Part shown: one piece after another, positions 52,550 through 64,000 of the stretch
How the letters are laid out: every line of letters begins with the position of its first letter
Position numbering within the stretch: position 1 is the first letter of the stretch
From: JAOSJT01 sp035362335
GTDB lineage: Bacteria > Bacteroidota > Ignavibacteria > SZUA-365
Assembly: GCA_035362335.1 (NCBI GenBank)
Contig: DAOSDL010000020.1
Coordinates: forward strand, 17,603 to 81,602
Length of the DNA: 64,000 bases
Direction: 5' to 3'
Translations under genes and position numbers: made by a program
Notes under the pieces: model-generated
What the model was told of the DNA's origin: nothing
Database searches by the model: none
The model's input: only the letters and a program-made list of their open reading frames with translations

Positions 52550-53319
52550 GCAGCTTTGCGCTTCCGGTGTACAGTTTGTGGCTGCGGGATCTGCGGCAGT
52601 TTTTCCGTCGTCGCAGCCGCGTGCTTGGCGCCATTGGTCAGCCGATCGTGATCTGGCTGTTTCTTGGCGCGGGTTTCGGCACGGGCGTGGTGGGCGATGG
52701 AGCCAGCGGCATGAGTTACGCGGCGTTTCTGTTTCCCGGCATGCTGCTGCTGATCACACTGTTCAGCGCGATATTTTCCACCATCTCGGTAATCGAGGAC
52801 AGGCGCGGCGGATTCATGCAGGGCGTGCTGGTTTCGCCTGCTTCGCGCGGGGCGATACTCTGGGGTAAAATCGCCGCGGGGGTAACGCTGTCCTTTGCGC
52901 AGGCGATGCTGTTCCTGCTGTTCCTTCCCTGGATCGGCGTGTCGGTGAGCGCGCAGGGCCTGCTGCTTGCGATGCTGGTATTGTTGCTCGCGGCGGTGCT
53001 GCTCACCAGTCTCGGCTTGCTCATCGCCTGGCGCATGAGTTCGACGCAGGGATTCCACGCAATCATGAATCTGCTGCTCATGCCGATGTGGGTGTTGAGC
53101 GGCGCGCTGTTTCCCGTGGAAGGCGCGCATCCGTGGCTGGCTGCGGTGATGCGCCTCAATCCGATGTACTACGTCACCTCGCTGTTCCACGACATGTTCT
53201 TCCTCGGCTCCGGAGTGAACGTGAGCGGGGGAGCGCCGTGGACGTTGTCACTAGCGGTGATCGCCGTGGCGATCATCGCCCTGTACCTTGTCACCTTGAA
53301 CACCGTGGCGAAATCATGA
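52546..53319 (+). CDS. ABC-2 transporter permease
   Basis: A 257-residue membrane protein with six helices of the ABC-2 permease family. The N-terminal amphipathic stretch LWLRDLRQFFRRRSRVLGAIGQP and the loop SVIEDRRGGFMQGVLVSPASRG are typical. It overlaps the ATPase gene by ATGA and the Sco gene by ATGA, so it belongs to the same translational chain. The exported substrate is not known. Confidence 0.9.
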   Translation: MSSFALPVYSLWLRDLRQFFRRRSRVLGAIGQPIVIWLFLGAGFGTGVVGDGASGMSYAAFLFPGMLLLITLFSAIFSTISVIEDRRGGFMQGVLVSPASRGAILWGKIAAGVTLSFAQAMLFLLFLPWIGVSVSAQGLLLAMLVLLLAAVLLTSLGLLIAWRMSSTQGFHAIMNLLLMPMWVLSGALFPVEGAHPWLAAVMRLNPMYYVTSLFHDMFFLGSGVNVSGGAPWTLSLAVIAVAIIALYLVTLNTVAKS

Positions 53320-53906
53320 CACGCACCTCTTTTATCGTCGCGGCACTTCTGCCGGCGGCGATACTCGTTACTTCCTGCTCGACGCGCGAGCAGCGGCCTC
53401 CGGTGGAGCTTCCCGCCGTGGTGAAAGCCGCGCCCGCGTTCAGCGGTACGAATTTCGACGGCAACCCCGTGACCGACGCGCAGCTGCGCGGCACGGTGTA
53501 TCTCGCGTATTTCTTTTTCACCTCCTGCGGCGGGCCCTGCCCGGTGATGAATTCCAAGGCCAATGTCCTGCAGGCCGAGTACGCCGATGCGGCGGACTTT
53601 CGCATCGTGGGATTCAGCGTGGATCCGGTCAATGACGATGTGCCGCGTCTCGCGCGCTACGCCGAGCGCTACAACGCCACGCGCGGCCGTTGGTACATGC
53701 TGCGCATGTCCGCCGACAGTGTTGCCACGCTGGCCTCGAAGGGCTTTCTCATGGGCGACGCCTCGCAGCCCGCGCTGCACAGCACGCGCTTCGCCCTGGT
53801 GGATGCCGACGGCAACATCCGCGGCTATTACGATGGCATGGACGACACGAAGCTGCGCGACTTGCGCGCCGTGCTCGATCGCCTGTTGAAGCGGAGCGCG
53901 GCATGA
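53316..53906 (+). CDS. Sco1/SenC-family copper chaperone, lipoprotein
   Basis: Thioredoxin-fold lipoprotein (lipobox LVTS-Cys21) of 196 residues that helps insert copper into the CuA site of CoxB. The copper ligands are the CGGPC motif in FTSCGGPCPVMN and the His in ALHSTRFALVDADG. It is coupled by ATGA overlaps to the ABC permease before and the DUF420 gene after. Confidence 0.93.
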   Translation: MTRTSFIVAALLPAAILVTSCSTREQRPPVELPAVVKAAPAFSGTNFDGNPVTDAQLRGTVYLAYFFFTSCGGPCPVMNSKANVLQAEYADAADFRIVGFSVDPVNDDVPRLARYAERYNATRGRWYMLRMSADSVATLASKGFLMGDASQPALHSTRFALVDADGNIRGYYDGMDDTKLRDLRAVLDRLLKRSAA

Positions 53907-54325
53907 GCGTGAGCGATCTGCCCTCGGTCAACGCGGCGCTGAACGCGCTGGCCTCGCTGTTTCTGGTTCTGGGCTTTGTGCTCATCCGTCGCGGGAAGGT
54001 GCAGCAGCATCGCGCGATGATGCTGGCGGCCTTCGCCACGTCCACGCTGTTTCTGGCGACGTATCTGTACTACCATTTCAATGCGCAGCTCATCACGAAA
54101 TTCCAGGGCGAGGGCCTGGCCCGCACCGTGTACTTCGTGATACTGATTTCGCACTCGGTGCTCGCCGTCGCCGTGCCGCCCATGGCCATCATCACGCTGT
54201 TTCGCGGCCTGAAGATGACGGTGGAACGTCACCGCGCCATTGCGCGCTGGACGCTGCCGCTATGGCTGTACGTGTCGGTGACCGGTGTGTTGGTGTATGT
54301 CCTGCTGTACCATGTGTATGCGTGA
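53903..54325 (+). CDS. DUF420 membrane protein, CtaM-like
   Basis: A 140-residue protein with four membrane helices of the DUF420 family. Its Gram-positive relative CtaM is needed for heme A oxidase assembly. Conserved His residues lie in KVQQHRAMMLAAF, TYLYYHFN, ISHSVLAVAVPPMA and VERHRAIARWTLPLW. The ATGA overlap with the Sco gene supports co-translation and a role in oxidase assembly. Confidence 0.86.
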   Translation: MSVSDLPSVNAALNALASLFLVLGFVLIRRGKVQQHRAMMLAAFATSTLFLATYLYYHFNAQLITKFQGEGLARTVYFVILISHSVLAVAVPPMAIITLFRGLKMTVERHRAIARWTLPLWLYVSVTGVLVYVLLYHVYA

Positions 54326-54329
54326 GATC

Positions 54330-54587
54330 ATGAAACCATTTTTCATTGTTGCGGCGCTGCTGCTCGTACTGCTGGCGCTCGTGATGCCGGAAACGGTCAC
54401 GGCCTGTCCGAATTGCAAGGAGGCCTACGCGGCCGATGGCAGCACGCCCGTGTCGTCGGGTTTCAGCGCCAGCATCATGTTTCTCATGTCCATGCCGTTT
54501 CTCGTGATCGGCATGTTCGCCCTGCGCCTGTGGGTGGCGCAGCGCAAGCTTCGCCGCGAGGCGATGGCGGTTCCGCGGCAATCGTAA
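54330..54587 (+). CDS. Small membrane protein with a CPxC motif
   Basis: An 85-residue protein of unknown function. An N-terminal hydrophobic segment (FFIVAALLLVLLALVMPETVTA) may be a signal peptide or helix, then CPNCKEAY follows at once, and a second membrane helix (SIMFLMSMPFLVIGMFALRL) comes before a basic tail. The CPxC pair facing the periplasm might bind a metal or take part in thiol exchange. It lies four bases after the DUF420 gene and 27 before actA, so it is probably an assembly factor of the complex. The start ATG 54330 has no strong ribosome site. Confidence 0.7.
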   Translation: MKPFFIVAALLLVLLALVMPETVTACPNCKEAYAADGSTPVSSGFSASIMFLMSMPFLVIGMFALRLWVAQRKLRREAMAVPRQS

Positions 54588-54614
54588 CAACGCTTCAGAG
54601 GATCACAGGCAATT

Positions 54615-55226
54615 ATGTTCAATGCTTCGATAGATAGAACACTCAAGCGCGCCATCCTGAGCGGTCTCGTGTTTGCCGCCGTGGGTGCCGTGGCGTTTTA
54701 CTTCCTGCGTCATCCCAGTGTGATGGACGTGGGCTACCGTCCGCAGCAGCCCGTGCCCTTCGACCACCGCGTGCACGCGGGCGATCTCGGCATCAGTTGC
54801 GTGTATTGTCACACGAGTGTGGAAACCTCCGCGCATTCCACCGTGCCGCCCACGAGCACCTGCATGAATTGCCACACCGCGGTGAAGCGCGACAGCCCCA
54901 AGCTCGAAGTGGTGCGCGCGAGTTATGAAAAGAATCAGCCCATTGAGTGGATTCGCATTCATCGTCTGCCCGATTACGCCTTCTTCAATCACAGCCGCCA
55001 TGTCAACGCCGGCATCGATTGCGCGTCCTGCCATGGCGAGGTGGAAAAACAGGGCGTGGTGGCGCAAAAGAAACCGCTCACCATGGGCTGGTGCCTCGAT
55101 TGTCACCGCAATCCCGACGAGTACGTGATTCGCACGCGTCCCATCACCGGCGTGGATGTGAAGCCCGAGGTGTTGCGCCGCGCCCTGAACAAGGGGCCGG
55201 AAAACTGCTCGGCCTGTCACCACTGA
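54615..55226 (+). CDS. actA: Alternative complex III subunit A, pentaheme cytochrome
   Basis: Membrane-anchored c-type cytochrome of the quinol:cytochrome c/oxidase complex. The 203 residues have one N-terminal helix (LSGLVFAAVGAVAFYFL) and five heme sites CVYCH, CMNCH, CASCH, CLDCH and CSACH, the number known for ActA. It sits at the start of the act gene block, right after the oxidase genes. The start is ATG 54615. Confidence 0.95.
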   Translation: MFNASIDRTLKRAILSGLVFAAVGAVAFYFLRHPSVMDVGYRPQQPVPFDHRVHAGDLGISCVYCHTSVETSAHSTVPPTSTCMNCHTAVKRDSPKLEVVRASYEKNQPIEWIRIHRLPDYAFFNHSRHVNAGIDCASCHGEVEKQGVVAQKKPLTMGWCLDCHRNPDEYVIRTRPITGVDVKPEVLRRALNKGPENCSACHH

Positions 55227-55239
55227 TGCACAGGACGCG

Positions 55240-58325
<3,086 letters not shown>

Positions 58326-58329
<4 letters not shown>

Positions 58330-59756
58330 GCCGACACAACGATACACAGCGCCACGAGCATTGGAACATCGAAGGATCGGGAACGGTGACCGTGGACGCG
58401 ACGGAACTGCGCGAGCCATTGGTCGAAGGCAAGGTCACCGTCAAGGACGTGACCGAGCAAGTATCCCGCGTCGTGGAAGGCACGCCGACCAAGGCCTGGT
58501 ACGCGACGATCAGCGTCACCTCCGCACTCGCCGGTTGGGGCATACTCACCATTCTCTACACCGTGTTCACCGGCATCGGCGTGTGGGGCAACAATCAGCC
58601 GGTGGGCTGGGCCTGGGACATCACGAACTTCGTGTTCTGGATCGGCATCGGACACGCGGGCACGTTGATTTCGGCCATTCTTTTCCTTTTTCGACAGCGT
58701 TGGCGCACCGCCATCAATCGTGCCGCCGAGGCCATGACGATTTTCGCCGTGATCTGCGCTTTGATTTTTCCCATCATTCACACCGGTCGTCCCTGGCTGG
58801 CCGTGTACTGGCTGCTGCCCTTGCCGAATCAGATGCAGATGTGGGTGAATTTCCGTTCGCCGCTGCTGTGGGATGTGTTCGCCGTGTCCACGTATTTCAC
58901 CGTCTCGCTGATGTTCTGGTTTGTGGGCCTCGTGCCGGATTTCGCCACGATGCGGAATCGCGCGAAGAACAAGCTCGCGAAAATCGCCTTCACGTTTTTC
59001 AGCATGGGGTGGACGGGCGCCAATCGTCACTGGCACCGCTATGAGAAGGCCTATCTGATTCTGGCGGGTATTTCCACGCCGCTGGTGCTTTCGGTGCACA
59101 CCATCGTGAGCTTCGATTTCGCCGTGTCCGTCATTCCCGGCTGGCACACCACGATTTTCCCGCCGTACTTCGTTGCGGGCGCGATATTCTCGGGCTTCGC
59201 CATGGTGCTGACGTTGATGATTCTGGCCCGGAAGCTGCTGAATCTCGAGCAGTTCATCACGCTCAAGCATATCGACAACATGAACAAGATTCTGATGGCC
59301 ACCGGCCTCATGGTGGGTTACGCCTACGGCATCGAGTTCTTCATCGCATGGTACAGCGGCAATCCCTACGAGCGCTTTGTGTTCATCAATCGCGCGTTCG
59401 GACCCTACGCCTGGGCGTATTGGACCATGGTGACCTGCAATGTGTTCATCCCGCAGCTTTTCTGGTTCAAGCGCATCCGCCGCAGTCTGCTGATCACCTG
59501 GGTGATCTCGATCTTCGTGAACATCGGCATGTGGTTCGAGCGCTTCGTGATCATCGCCACATCCTTGCACCGCGATTTTCTGCCGTCGAGCTGGGGGTAT
59601 TTCACACCGACGTGGGTGGACGTGTCCATATTCGTCGGCACCATCGGACTGTTCCTCACGCTCTTTCTGCTGTTCGCGAAATTCATTCCCGTGCTTGCGA
59701 TTTCCGAGGTGAAGGCCATCCTTCCCGGAGCGCAGCCACGCCACGGTCATCACTGA
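58326..59756 (+). CDS. actC: Alternative complex III subunit C, NrfD-like membrane protein
   Basis: Quinol-binding integral membrane subunit of the NrfD/PsrC family. After a 60-residue soluble N-terminus, it has about ten helices. Conserved parts are NFVFWIGIGHAGTLISAILFLFRQRWRT, split by the membrane boundary, then FPIIHTGRPW and the GWTGANRHWHRYEKAYL loop. It is 476 residues long and overlaps actB by ATGA. actD follows 18 bases downstream, with its ribosome site AGAAGGAG at 59756-59763. Confidence 0.94.
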
Positions 59757-59774
59757 GAAGGAGTACAGCGCAGT

Positions 59775-60311
59775 ATGCAATCCGCTGGAATGATCTGTTT
59801 ATTCACCGATCCCGACGCCGTACTCAAAGCGGCGGCCGAGCTGCGTCGCGCCGGGTACACGCGTTACGATGTGCACACGCCGTATCCCCTGCACGGACTC
59901 GACGACGCCATGGGCATCAAGCGCACCATCCTTCCGTGGCTCGCCCTCGGCGGGGGAGTCGCGGGCATGGGACTCGCGCTGCACTTGCAGTGGTGGACGG
60001 GTGCGGTGGACTATCCGCTGGTGATCGGCGGCAAGCCGCTCTTCGCCATTCAACCATCGATTCCCATCACCTTCGAACTCACCATTCTCCTCACCGCCAT
60101 CGTCACGGTTGTGGGTATGTTCGCGCTCAACGGATTGCCGCGCTGGTTCTCGCGCTGGCAGAACGACCCGCATTTTCTGCGCAGCACCGACGACGGTTTT
60201 GTGGTGACCATCGAAGCCGAGGATCCCCAGTATCATCCCGAACGCACGCGCGAGCTTCTGCACACGCTCGGCGGGCTCGACATTCGCACGGTGAATCATG
60301 TTGAAGAATAA
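59775..60311 (+). CDS. actD: Alternative complex III subunit D (DUF3341)
   Basis: A 178-residue subunit with a soluble N-terminus (LFTDPDAVLKAAAELRRAGYT and DVHTPYPLHGLDDAMGIKRT) and two membrane helices, as known for the DUF3341 family of ActD. The ribosome site AGAAGGAG supports the start. It overlaps actE by 14 bases. Confidence 0.92.
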   Translation: MQSAGMICLFTDPDAVLKAAAELRRAGYTRYDVHTPYPLHGLDDAMGIKRTILPWLALGGGVAGMGLALHLQWWTGAVDYPLVIGGKPLFAIQPSIPITFELTILLTAIVTVVGMFALNGLPRWFSRWQNDPHFLRSTDDGFVVTIEAEDPQYHPERTRELLHTLGGLDIRTVNHVEE

Positions 60312-60954
60312 ACGCACGTTGATCTACGGCGGCATCGGCGCCGCGCTGGTGGCCGTGACCTTGTTCGTGCTCTGGGCACGGAACGACTTCCAGGCGCTGC
60401 GGTCCACGGCGCCACCCATCCATCTCATTCAGGACATGTACTATCAGAGCAAAGTGGGTGCGCAGCAGGGGACGACGTTTTTCGCGGACCGTAAATCCAT
60501 GCGCGACCATGTGCCCGGCACCGTTCCCCGCGAGGGCGACATCTACCCGTACACCACGTTCGAGGAAGCGGAGGCCGAACTCCGTAATTCACTTGCGGGA
60601 CGCGAGGATGTGCTGGCGCGCGGCAAGAACCGTTTCGATGCGTTCTGCGCCACCTGTCATTCCCCGTCGGGACAGGATACCACCGCCGTGGTGCGCAAGG
60701 GCATGCCCAAGCCGCCGAATCTCGCCGGCGTGAATGCGAAGAGCTACTCCGATGCGCGGCTGTTTCATGTGATCAGCGCGGGACAGAACATCATGCCCGG
60801 CTATGCCGACAAACTCACACCGGAGGATCGCTGGGCCATCGTCAACTATGTGCGCGTGCTGCAGCGTGCGCCGCTGAAATACGCGGAGGCGACTCCCGCG
60901 GCGGCCGTGGACAGCAACGCGGTGAAGACCACGAACGCAGGGCAGGCACAATGA
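60298..60954 (+). CDS. actE: Alternative complex III subunit E, monoheme cytochrome c
   Basis: Membrane-anchored c-type cytochrome of 218 residues. After one N-terminal helix (LIYGGIGAALVAVTLFVLW), it has one heme site FCATCHSPSG and a Met ligand in NIMPGYADKLTPEDRW. It is thought to deliver electrons from the complex to the oxidase or soluble cytochrome. The start is ATG 60298, inside actD. The end overlaps actF by ATGA. Confidence 0.94.
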   Translation: MLKNKRTLIYGGIGAALVAVTLFVLWARNDFQALRSTAPPIHLIQDMYYQSKVGAQQGTTFFADRKSMRDHVPGTVPREGDIYPYTTFEEAEAELRNSLAGREDVLARGKNRFDAFCATCHSPSGQDTTAVVRKGMPKPPNLAGVNAKSYSDARLFHVISAGQNIMPGYADKLTPEDRWAIVNYVRVLQRAPLKYAEATPAAAVDSNAVKTTNAGQAQ

Positions 60955-62123
60955 TCAAGGCACCAGTACTTCTCGCGGACACGCGCTTCGTGAAAACCAT
61001 GACCATGGCCGGCGCCGCCACGGCCGCGCTTGGCGTGGCCCTGTCGCTCGCGGCGGCCTTCGCCGATTACGAGCGTTTCCTCTTCGGCTATCTGATCGCC
61101 TTCGTGTTCTTCGGCGGTATCGCCGTCACGGCGGTGTTTTTCAGCATGCTGCAATTTCTCGTGCGCGCTGGCTGGAGCACGGCGGTGCGACGCATTCCCG
61201 AACTGATGGGGGGATTCACGCCGCTGCTGCTGGTGTTCGTGCTGCCTATCGTTTTCGGGGTGCACGAGCTGTACCATCACTGGGTACATCCCGAACCCGG
61301 CGATGTGGTGTTGCAGGGCAAAGCCGCCTGGCTCAACGTGCCGTTCTTCACCATTCGTCTCTTCGTCTATATCGGCGTGTGGATCGGCATGTACTACCTG
61401 ATTGTCGGAAATTCCTTCCGACAGGATGCGCGCGCGGATATCGCTCCCACGAGGCGGAACTGGGTGCTGAGCGCGCCGGTCACCATTTTCTTCGGCGTGA
61501 CCATCACCTTCGCCGCTTTCGATCTGCTGATGTCGCTGTACCCGCATTGGTTCAGCACGATTTTTGGCGTGTACTATTTTTCGGGTTCGCTGGTGGGCGC
61601 GCTCGCGGTGATCACCATCATCGCCGTGTTGCTGAAAAAGGCCGGGCAACTCGACGCCTGGCTCACCACCGAGCGCTTTCATGATCTGGGCAAATTGCTC
61701 TTTGCCTTCAACGTGTTCTGGGCCTACATCGCCTTTTCGCAATACCTGCTCATCTGGTACGCGGATTTGCCGGAGGAAACGGTGTTTTTCAAATACCGCA
61801 CGCAGCACGGCTGGGAGTACGTGTCCATACTGCTGTTGCTGCTGCATTTCATCGTTCCCTTCATTCTGCTGCTGTCGCAGGATGCGAAGCGCAATCTCAA
61901 TGTGTTGCTCGGCGGCGCTGTGCTGCTGCTCTTCGCGCATCTGCTCGACATGTACTGGCTCGTGATGCCCAATTATGCGCATGACAGCGTGGTGCTCGGG
62001 TGGAATGAACTCGGTCCGCTGCTCGGTCTCGGCGGCGTGTTTGTGCTCGTCACGGCCTGGCAATTCCGTCGACGCAGCGCCATTCCCGTCAACGATCCCT
62101 ATCTCGGAGAAGCGCAAGGGTAG
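60951..62123 (+). CDS. actF: Alternative complex III subunit F, membrane protein
   Basis: Second NrfD-like integral membrane subunit, 390 residues with about ten helices. Motifs include MGGFTPLLLVFVLPIVFG, HELYHHWVHPE, FAFNVFWAYIAFSQYLLIWY and the acidic/aromatic segments that in known complexes form half of a proton path. It is coupled to actE by ATGA and closes the respiratory operon; tandem hairpins follow at 62162-62249. Confidence 0.94.
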   Translation: MIKAPVLLADTRFVKTMTMAGAATAALGVALSLAAAFADYERFLFGYLIAFVFFGGIAVTAVFFSMLQFLVRAGWSTAVRRIPELMGGFTPLLLVFVLPIVFGVHELYHHWVHPEPGDVVLQGKAAWLNVPFFTIRLFVYIGVWIGMYYLIVGNSFRQDARADIAPTRRNWVLSAPVTIFFGVTITFAAFDLLMSLYPHWFSTIFGVYYFSGSLVGALAVITIIAVLLKKAGQLDAWLTTERFHDLGKLLFAFNVFWAYIAFSQYLLIWYADLPEETVFFKYRTQHGWEYVSILLLLLHFIVPFILLLSQDAKRNLNVLLGGAVLLLFAHLLDMYWLVMPNYAHDSVVLGWNELGPLLGLGGVFVLVTAWQFRRRSAIPVNDPYLGEAQG

Positions 62124-62161
62124 CATGCACTGAATCGAAGGCGAGCGAGGCATGGTCCCGC

Positions 62162-62249
62162 GCGCTTTCCCGAAAGAAGCGCCTTCATGATTCCACGCCC
62201 CTGCCCTCGCGAACGCCGCATCGCTGCGACGTACGCGAGGGCAGGGGCG
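62162..62249 (+). terminator. Tandem hairpins ending the respiratory operon
   Basis: A perfect 16-bp inverted repeat, CGCCCCTGCCCTCGCG at 62196-62211 with its complement at 62234-62249, separated by 22 bases. A smaller stem (GCGCTT-type, 62162-62182) lies before it. No T run follows, so it may act as a transcription stop needing other factors, or as an RNA 3' end guard. Confidence 0.6.
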
Positions 62250-62367
62250 CTTCGCATCGCCCGGCTCGAACAGGCAATCGTGCCGCTGTGCCGGTGAACT
62301 TCCCGTTCCGCTCCGTTGTTGAATGCGGATACGCCAGCTCCACATTCACATAGAGCGGATCAACCGC

Positions 62368-63903
62368 ATGGGTACTACTTCAGCCGCGCGTCCCGGCCGA
62401 CTGGACCGCATCCTTCACATCATCGAGCGCGTGGGCAACGCGCTTCCGCACCCCGCGACGTTGTTCGCTTTATTGTCCGTGGGAGTGGTCATCCTTTCCT
62501 GGATATTCAGCCAATTCAACATCGCCGTGCAACATCCGGGCACGGGTGAAACCGTGCGACCGGTGAATCTGCTTTCCATCGACGGATTGCACCGCATCAT
62601 CACCACCATGGTGACGAATTTCACCAGCTTCGCTCCATTGGGAACGGTGTTTGTGTCGATGCTGGGCATAGGCATCGCCGAGAGCAGCGGATTGATAGGC
62701 ACGGCGCTGCGCAAGCTGGTGCTGTCGGCCCCGCGCAAGCTGCTGACTTTCGTGATCGTGTTCGCGGGCATCATGTCCAACGCCGCGAGCGAGGTGGGCT
62801 ATGTGCTGCTCGTGCCGCTGGCGGGTGTGATTTTCGCGGCGGTGGGACGCCATCCCATCGCGGGCATAGCCGGCGCCTTCGCGGGCGTTTCCGGCGGTTA
62901 CAGTGCCAATCTGCTGCTCGGCACCATCGACCCCTTGCTGGCGGGACTCACGCAGGAGGCGGCGCATATTATCGCGCCGGGGTACGAGGTGAACGCGGCG
63001 GCGAATTACTACTTCCTTTTCGTCTCCACCTTTTTCATCGCCGTTGCAGGCACCTGGGTCACCGAACGTATCGTCGAACCGCGTCTCGGCCCGTACAGTA
63101 ATCCCGGTTTGGAGGGCGACGACGCGCTGCGTCCGCTCAACAGCGACGAGCGCCGGGGACTGCGCTATGCGCTCATTGCCACGGGCGCCTTCGTTGTGGT
63201 GATTGCCGCCGGACTCATTCCCGAGCAGGGCTTTCTTCGCGACGCGGAGACGGGGAGTGTGCTGAATTCACCATTTCTCAAAGGCGTGGTGGCCTTCATT
63301 TTTCTCGGAGCCGTGGTCATGGCCGTGGCTTACGGCATCGGTGCGAAAACCATTCGCAGCGATGCCGATGTGATGAACGGCATGGGCAAGGCAATAGAAA
63401 CCCTCGGCGTGTACACCGTGCTGGTGTTTTTCGCCGCCCAATTCGTGGCCTACTTCAACTGGACCAACATCGGCTTGATTGTAGCCATCGAGGGTGCGGC
63501 CGCTCTTTCCGCTTCGGGACTCGGACCGATTCCGCTTCTCATTCTCTTCGTACTCATCACCGCGTCGATCAATCTCATCATGGGCAGCGCATCGGCGAAG
63601 TGGGCCATCATGGCACCGGTGTTCGTGCCCATGTTCATGCTGCTCGGCTATTCGCCGGAGCTGGTGCAGGGCGCCTATCGCGTGGGCGACAGCGTGACGA
63701 ATATCGTCAGTCCGATGATGTCGTATTTCGCGTTGATCGTGGCCTTCGTCGTGAAATACGATGCGCGCGCCGGCATCGGCACCATCATTGCCACCATGCT
63801 GCCGTATACCGTGGTGTTTGCCCTCATCTGGACGGCATTGCTGATCGGCTGGTTCCTCCTGGGAATACCAGTGGGTCCCGGTGCCGAGCTGCATTATCCC
63901 TGA
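62368..63903 (+). CDS. AbgT-family transporter
   Basis: A 511-residue inner-membrane transporter of the AbgT family (p-aminobenzoyl-glutamate importers and MtrF-like drug exporters). About 11-13 helices and hairpin segments are seen, with GIMSNAASEVGYVLLVPLAG, GYSANLLLGTIDPLLAGLTQ and SASAKWAIMAPVFVPMFMLLGYSPE, split by loops, all typical. The start ATG 62368 is preferred; ATG 62323 is also in frame. Whether it imports folate breakdown products or exports antimetabolites cannot be told from sequence. Confidence 0.9.
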   Translation: MGTTSAARPGRLDRILHIIERVGNALPHPATLFALLSVGVVILSWIFSQFNIAVQHPGTGETVRPVNLLSIDGLHRIITTMVTNFTSFAPLGTVFVSMLGIGIAESSGLIGTALRKLVLSAPRKLLTFVIVFAGIMSNAASEVGYVLLVPLAGVIFAAVGRHPIAGIAGAFAGVSGGYSANLLLGTIDPLLAGLTQEAAHIIAPGYEVNAAANYYFLFVSTFFIAVAGTWVTERIVEPRLGPYSNPGLEGDDALRPLNSDERRGLRYALIATGAFVVVIAAGLIPEQGFLRDAETGSVLNSPFLKGVVAFIFLGAVVMAVAYGIGAKTIRSDADVMNGMGKAIETLGVYTVLVFFAAQFVAYFNWTNIGLIVAIEGAAALSASGLGPIPLLILFVLITASINLIMGSASAKWAIMAPVFVPMFMLLGYSPELVQGAYRVGDSVTNIVSPMMSYFALIVAFVVKYDARAGIGTIIATMLPYTVVFALIWTALLIGWFLLGIPVGPGAELHYP

Positions 63904-64000
63904 GTCGTTGCCGGTTGATTTGTGAAGAGCGGGTTCAACATAGGTTTAAAACCACAGTCTCTCATGTTCCTTCGTCACACCCGGGAGAATGAAAATGGTG
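63904..64000 (+). other. Window end with a possible gene start
   Basis: A GGGAG site at 63983-63987 is followed seven bases later by ATG at 63995, so another gene may begin here and run out of the window. Only two codons are visible, so nothing can be said about its product. Confidence 0.3.

Overview
The window is GC-rich, gene-dense DNA from a Gram-negative, aerobic bacterium of the Bacteroidota/Chlorobiota (FCB) type. The evidence for that placement is a secreted protein with a type IX secretion (T9SS) C-terminal sorting domain, an arginine cluster built around the acyl-ornithine carbamoyltransferase ArgF', a complete alternative complex III (ActABCDEF), many lipoproteins, and promoter-like boxes of the Bacteroidota form TTG-N20/21-TAnnTTTC. 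The species cannot be named from the sequence. No rRNA, tRNA, CRISPR array, insertion sequence or phage gene was seen, so this looks like a stable chromosomal segment.

Layout. 1-6295: SUF iron-sulfur operon (sufB cut by the window edge, then sufC, sufD, sufS, sufU, sufT), a bacilliredoxin-like protein and an Rrf2 regulator. 6373-13318: an unfamiliar module with a helical protein of unknown function, a T9SS-exported seven-repeat FG-GAP protein, a small protein with an anti-sigma-like HxxxCxxC motif, and a 1029-residue membrane protein that joins a Lon-type Ser-Lys protease domain in the cytoplasm to two LamG-like domains outside. A 38-bp near-repeat lies upstream of two of these genes. 13677-19333 (minus strand): PAP2 phosphatase, CotH-like lipoprotein, porin and a GH31 glycosidase. 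19594-27805: arginine operon GNAT-argG-argC-argD-argF'-argB-argE-argH, with overlapping or nearly touching genes throughout. 27845-35211: sodium/solute symporter and two divergently transcribed SpoIIE-type phosphatases. 35298-41762: DUF885 metallopeptidase-like lipoprotein, an AmgK/RapZ-C/MurU-like cell-wall recycling trio, an alpha/beta hydrolase and the ribosome GTPase RsgA. 42218-45235: POT peptide transporter and, convergent to it, a class I photolyase. 45542-62123: one continuous respiratory operon. 62368-63903: AbgT-family transporter.

How the genes work together. The respiratory operon encodes a complete quinol-to-oxygen chain. ActA-F oxidises quinol and passes electrons through c-type cytochromes to an aa3-type oxidase (CoxA, CoxB, CoxC, CoxD) of the A2 kind, with a YSHP motif. 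The operon also carries the assembly factors: heme O and heme A synthases, a Sco copper chaperone, a CtaM-like DUF420 protein, an ABC-2 exporter and a small CPxC protein. The SUF operon would supply Fe-S clusters for ActB and other enzymes. The arginine operon runs through N-acylated intermediates up to acyl-citrulline, then deacylates and finishes with ArgG and ArgH.

The most novel region is 6373-13318. Its layout suggests, but does not prove, an envelope signalling system in which outside LamG/Ig-like domains are coupled through one membrane helix to a cytoplasmic Lon-like protease, next to an anti-sigma-like protein and a secreted beta-propeller protein that share a promoter-proximal repeat.
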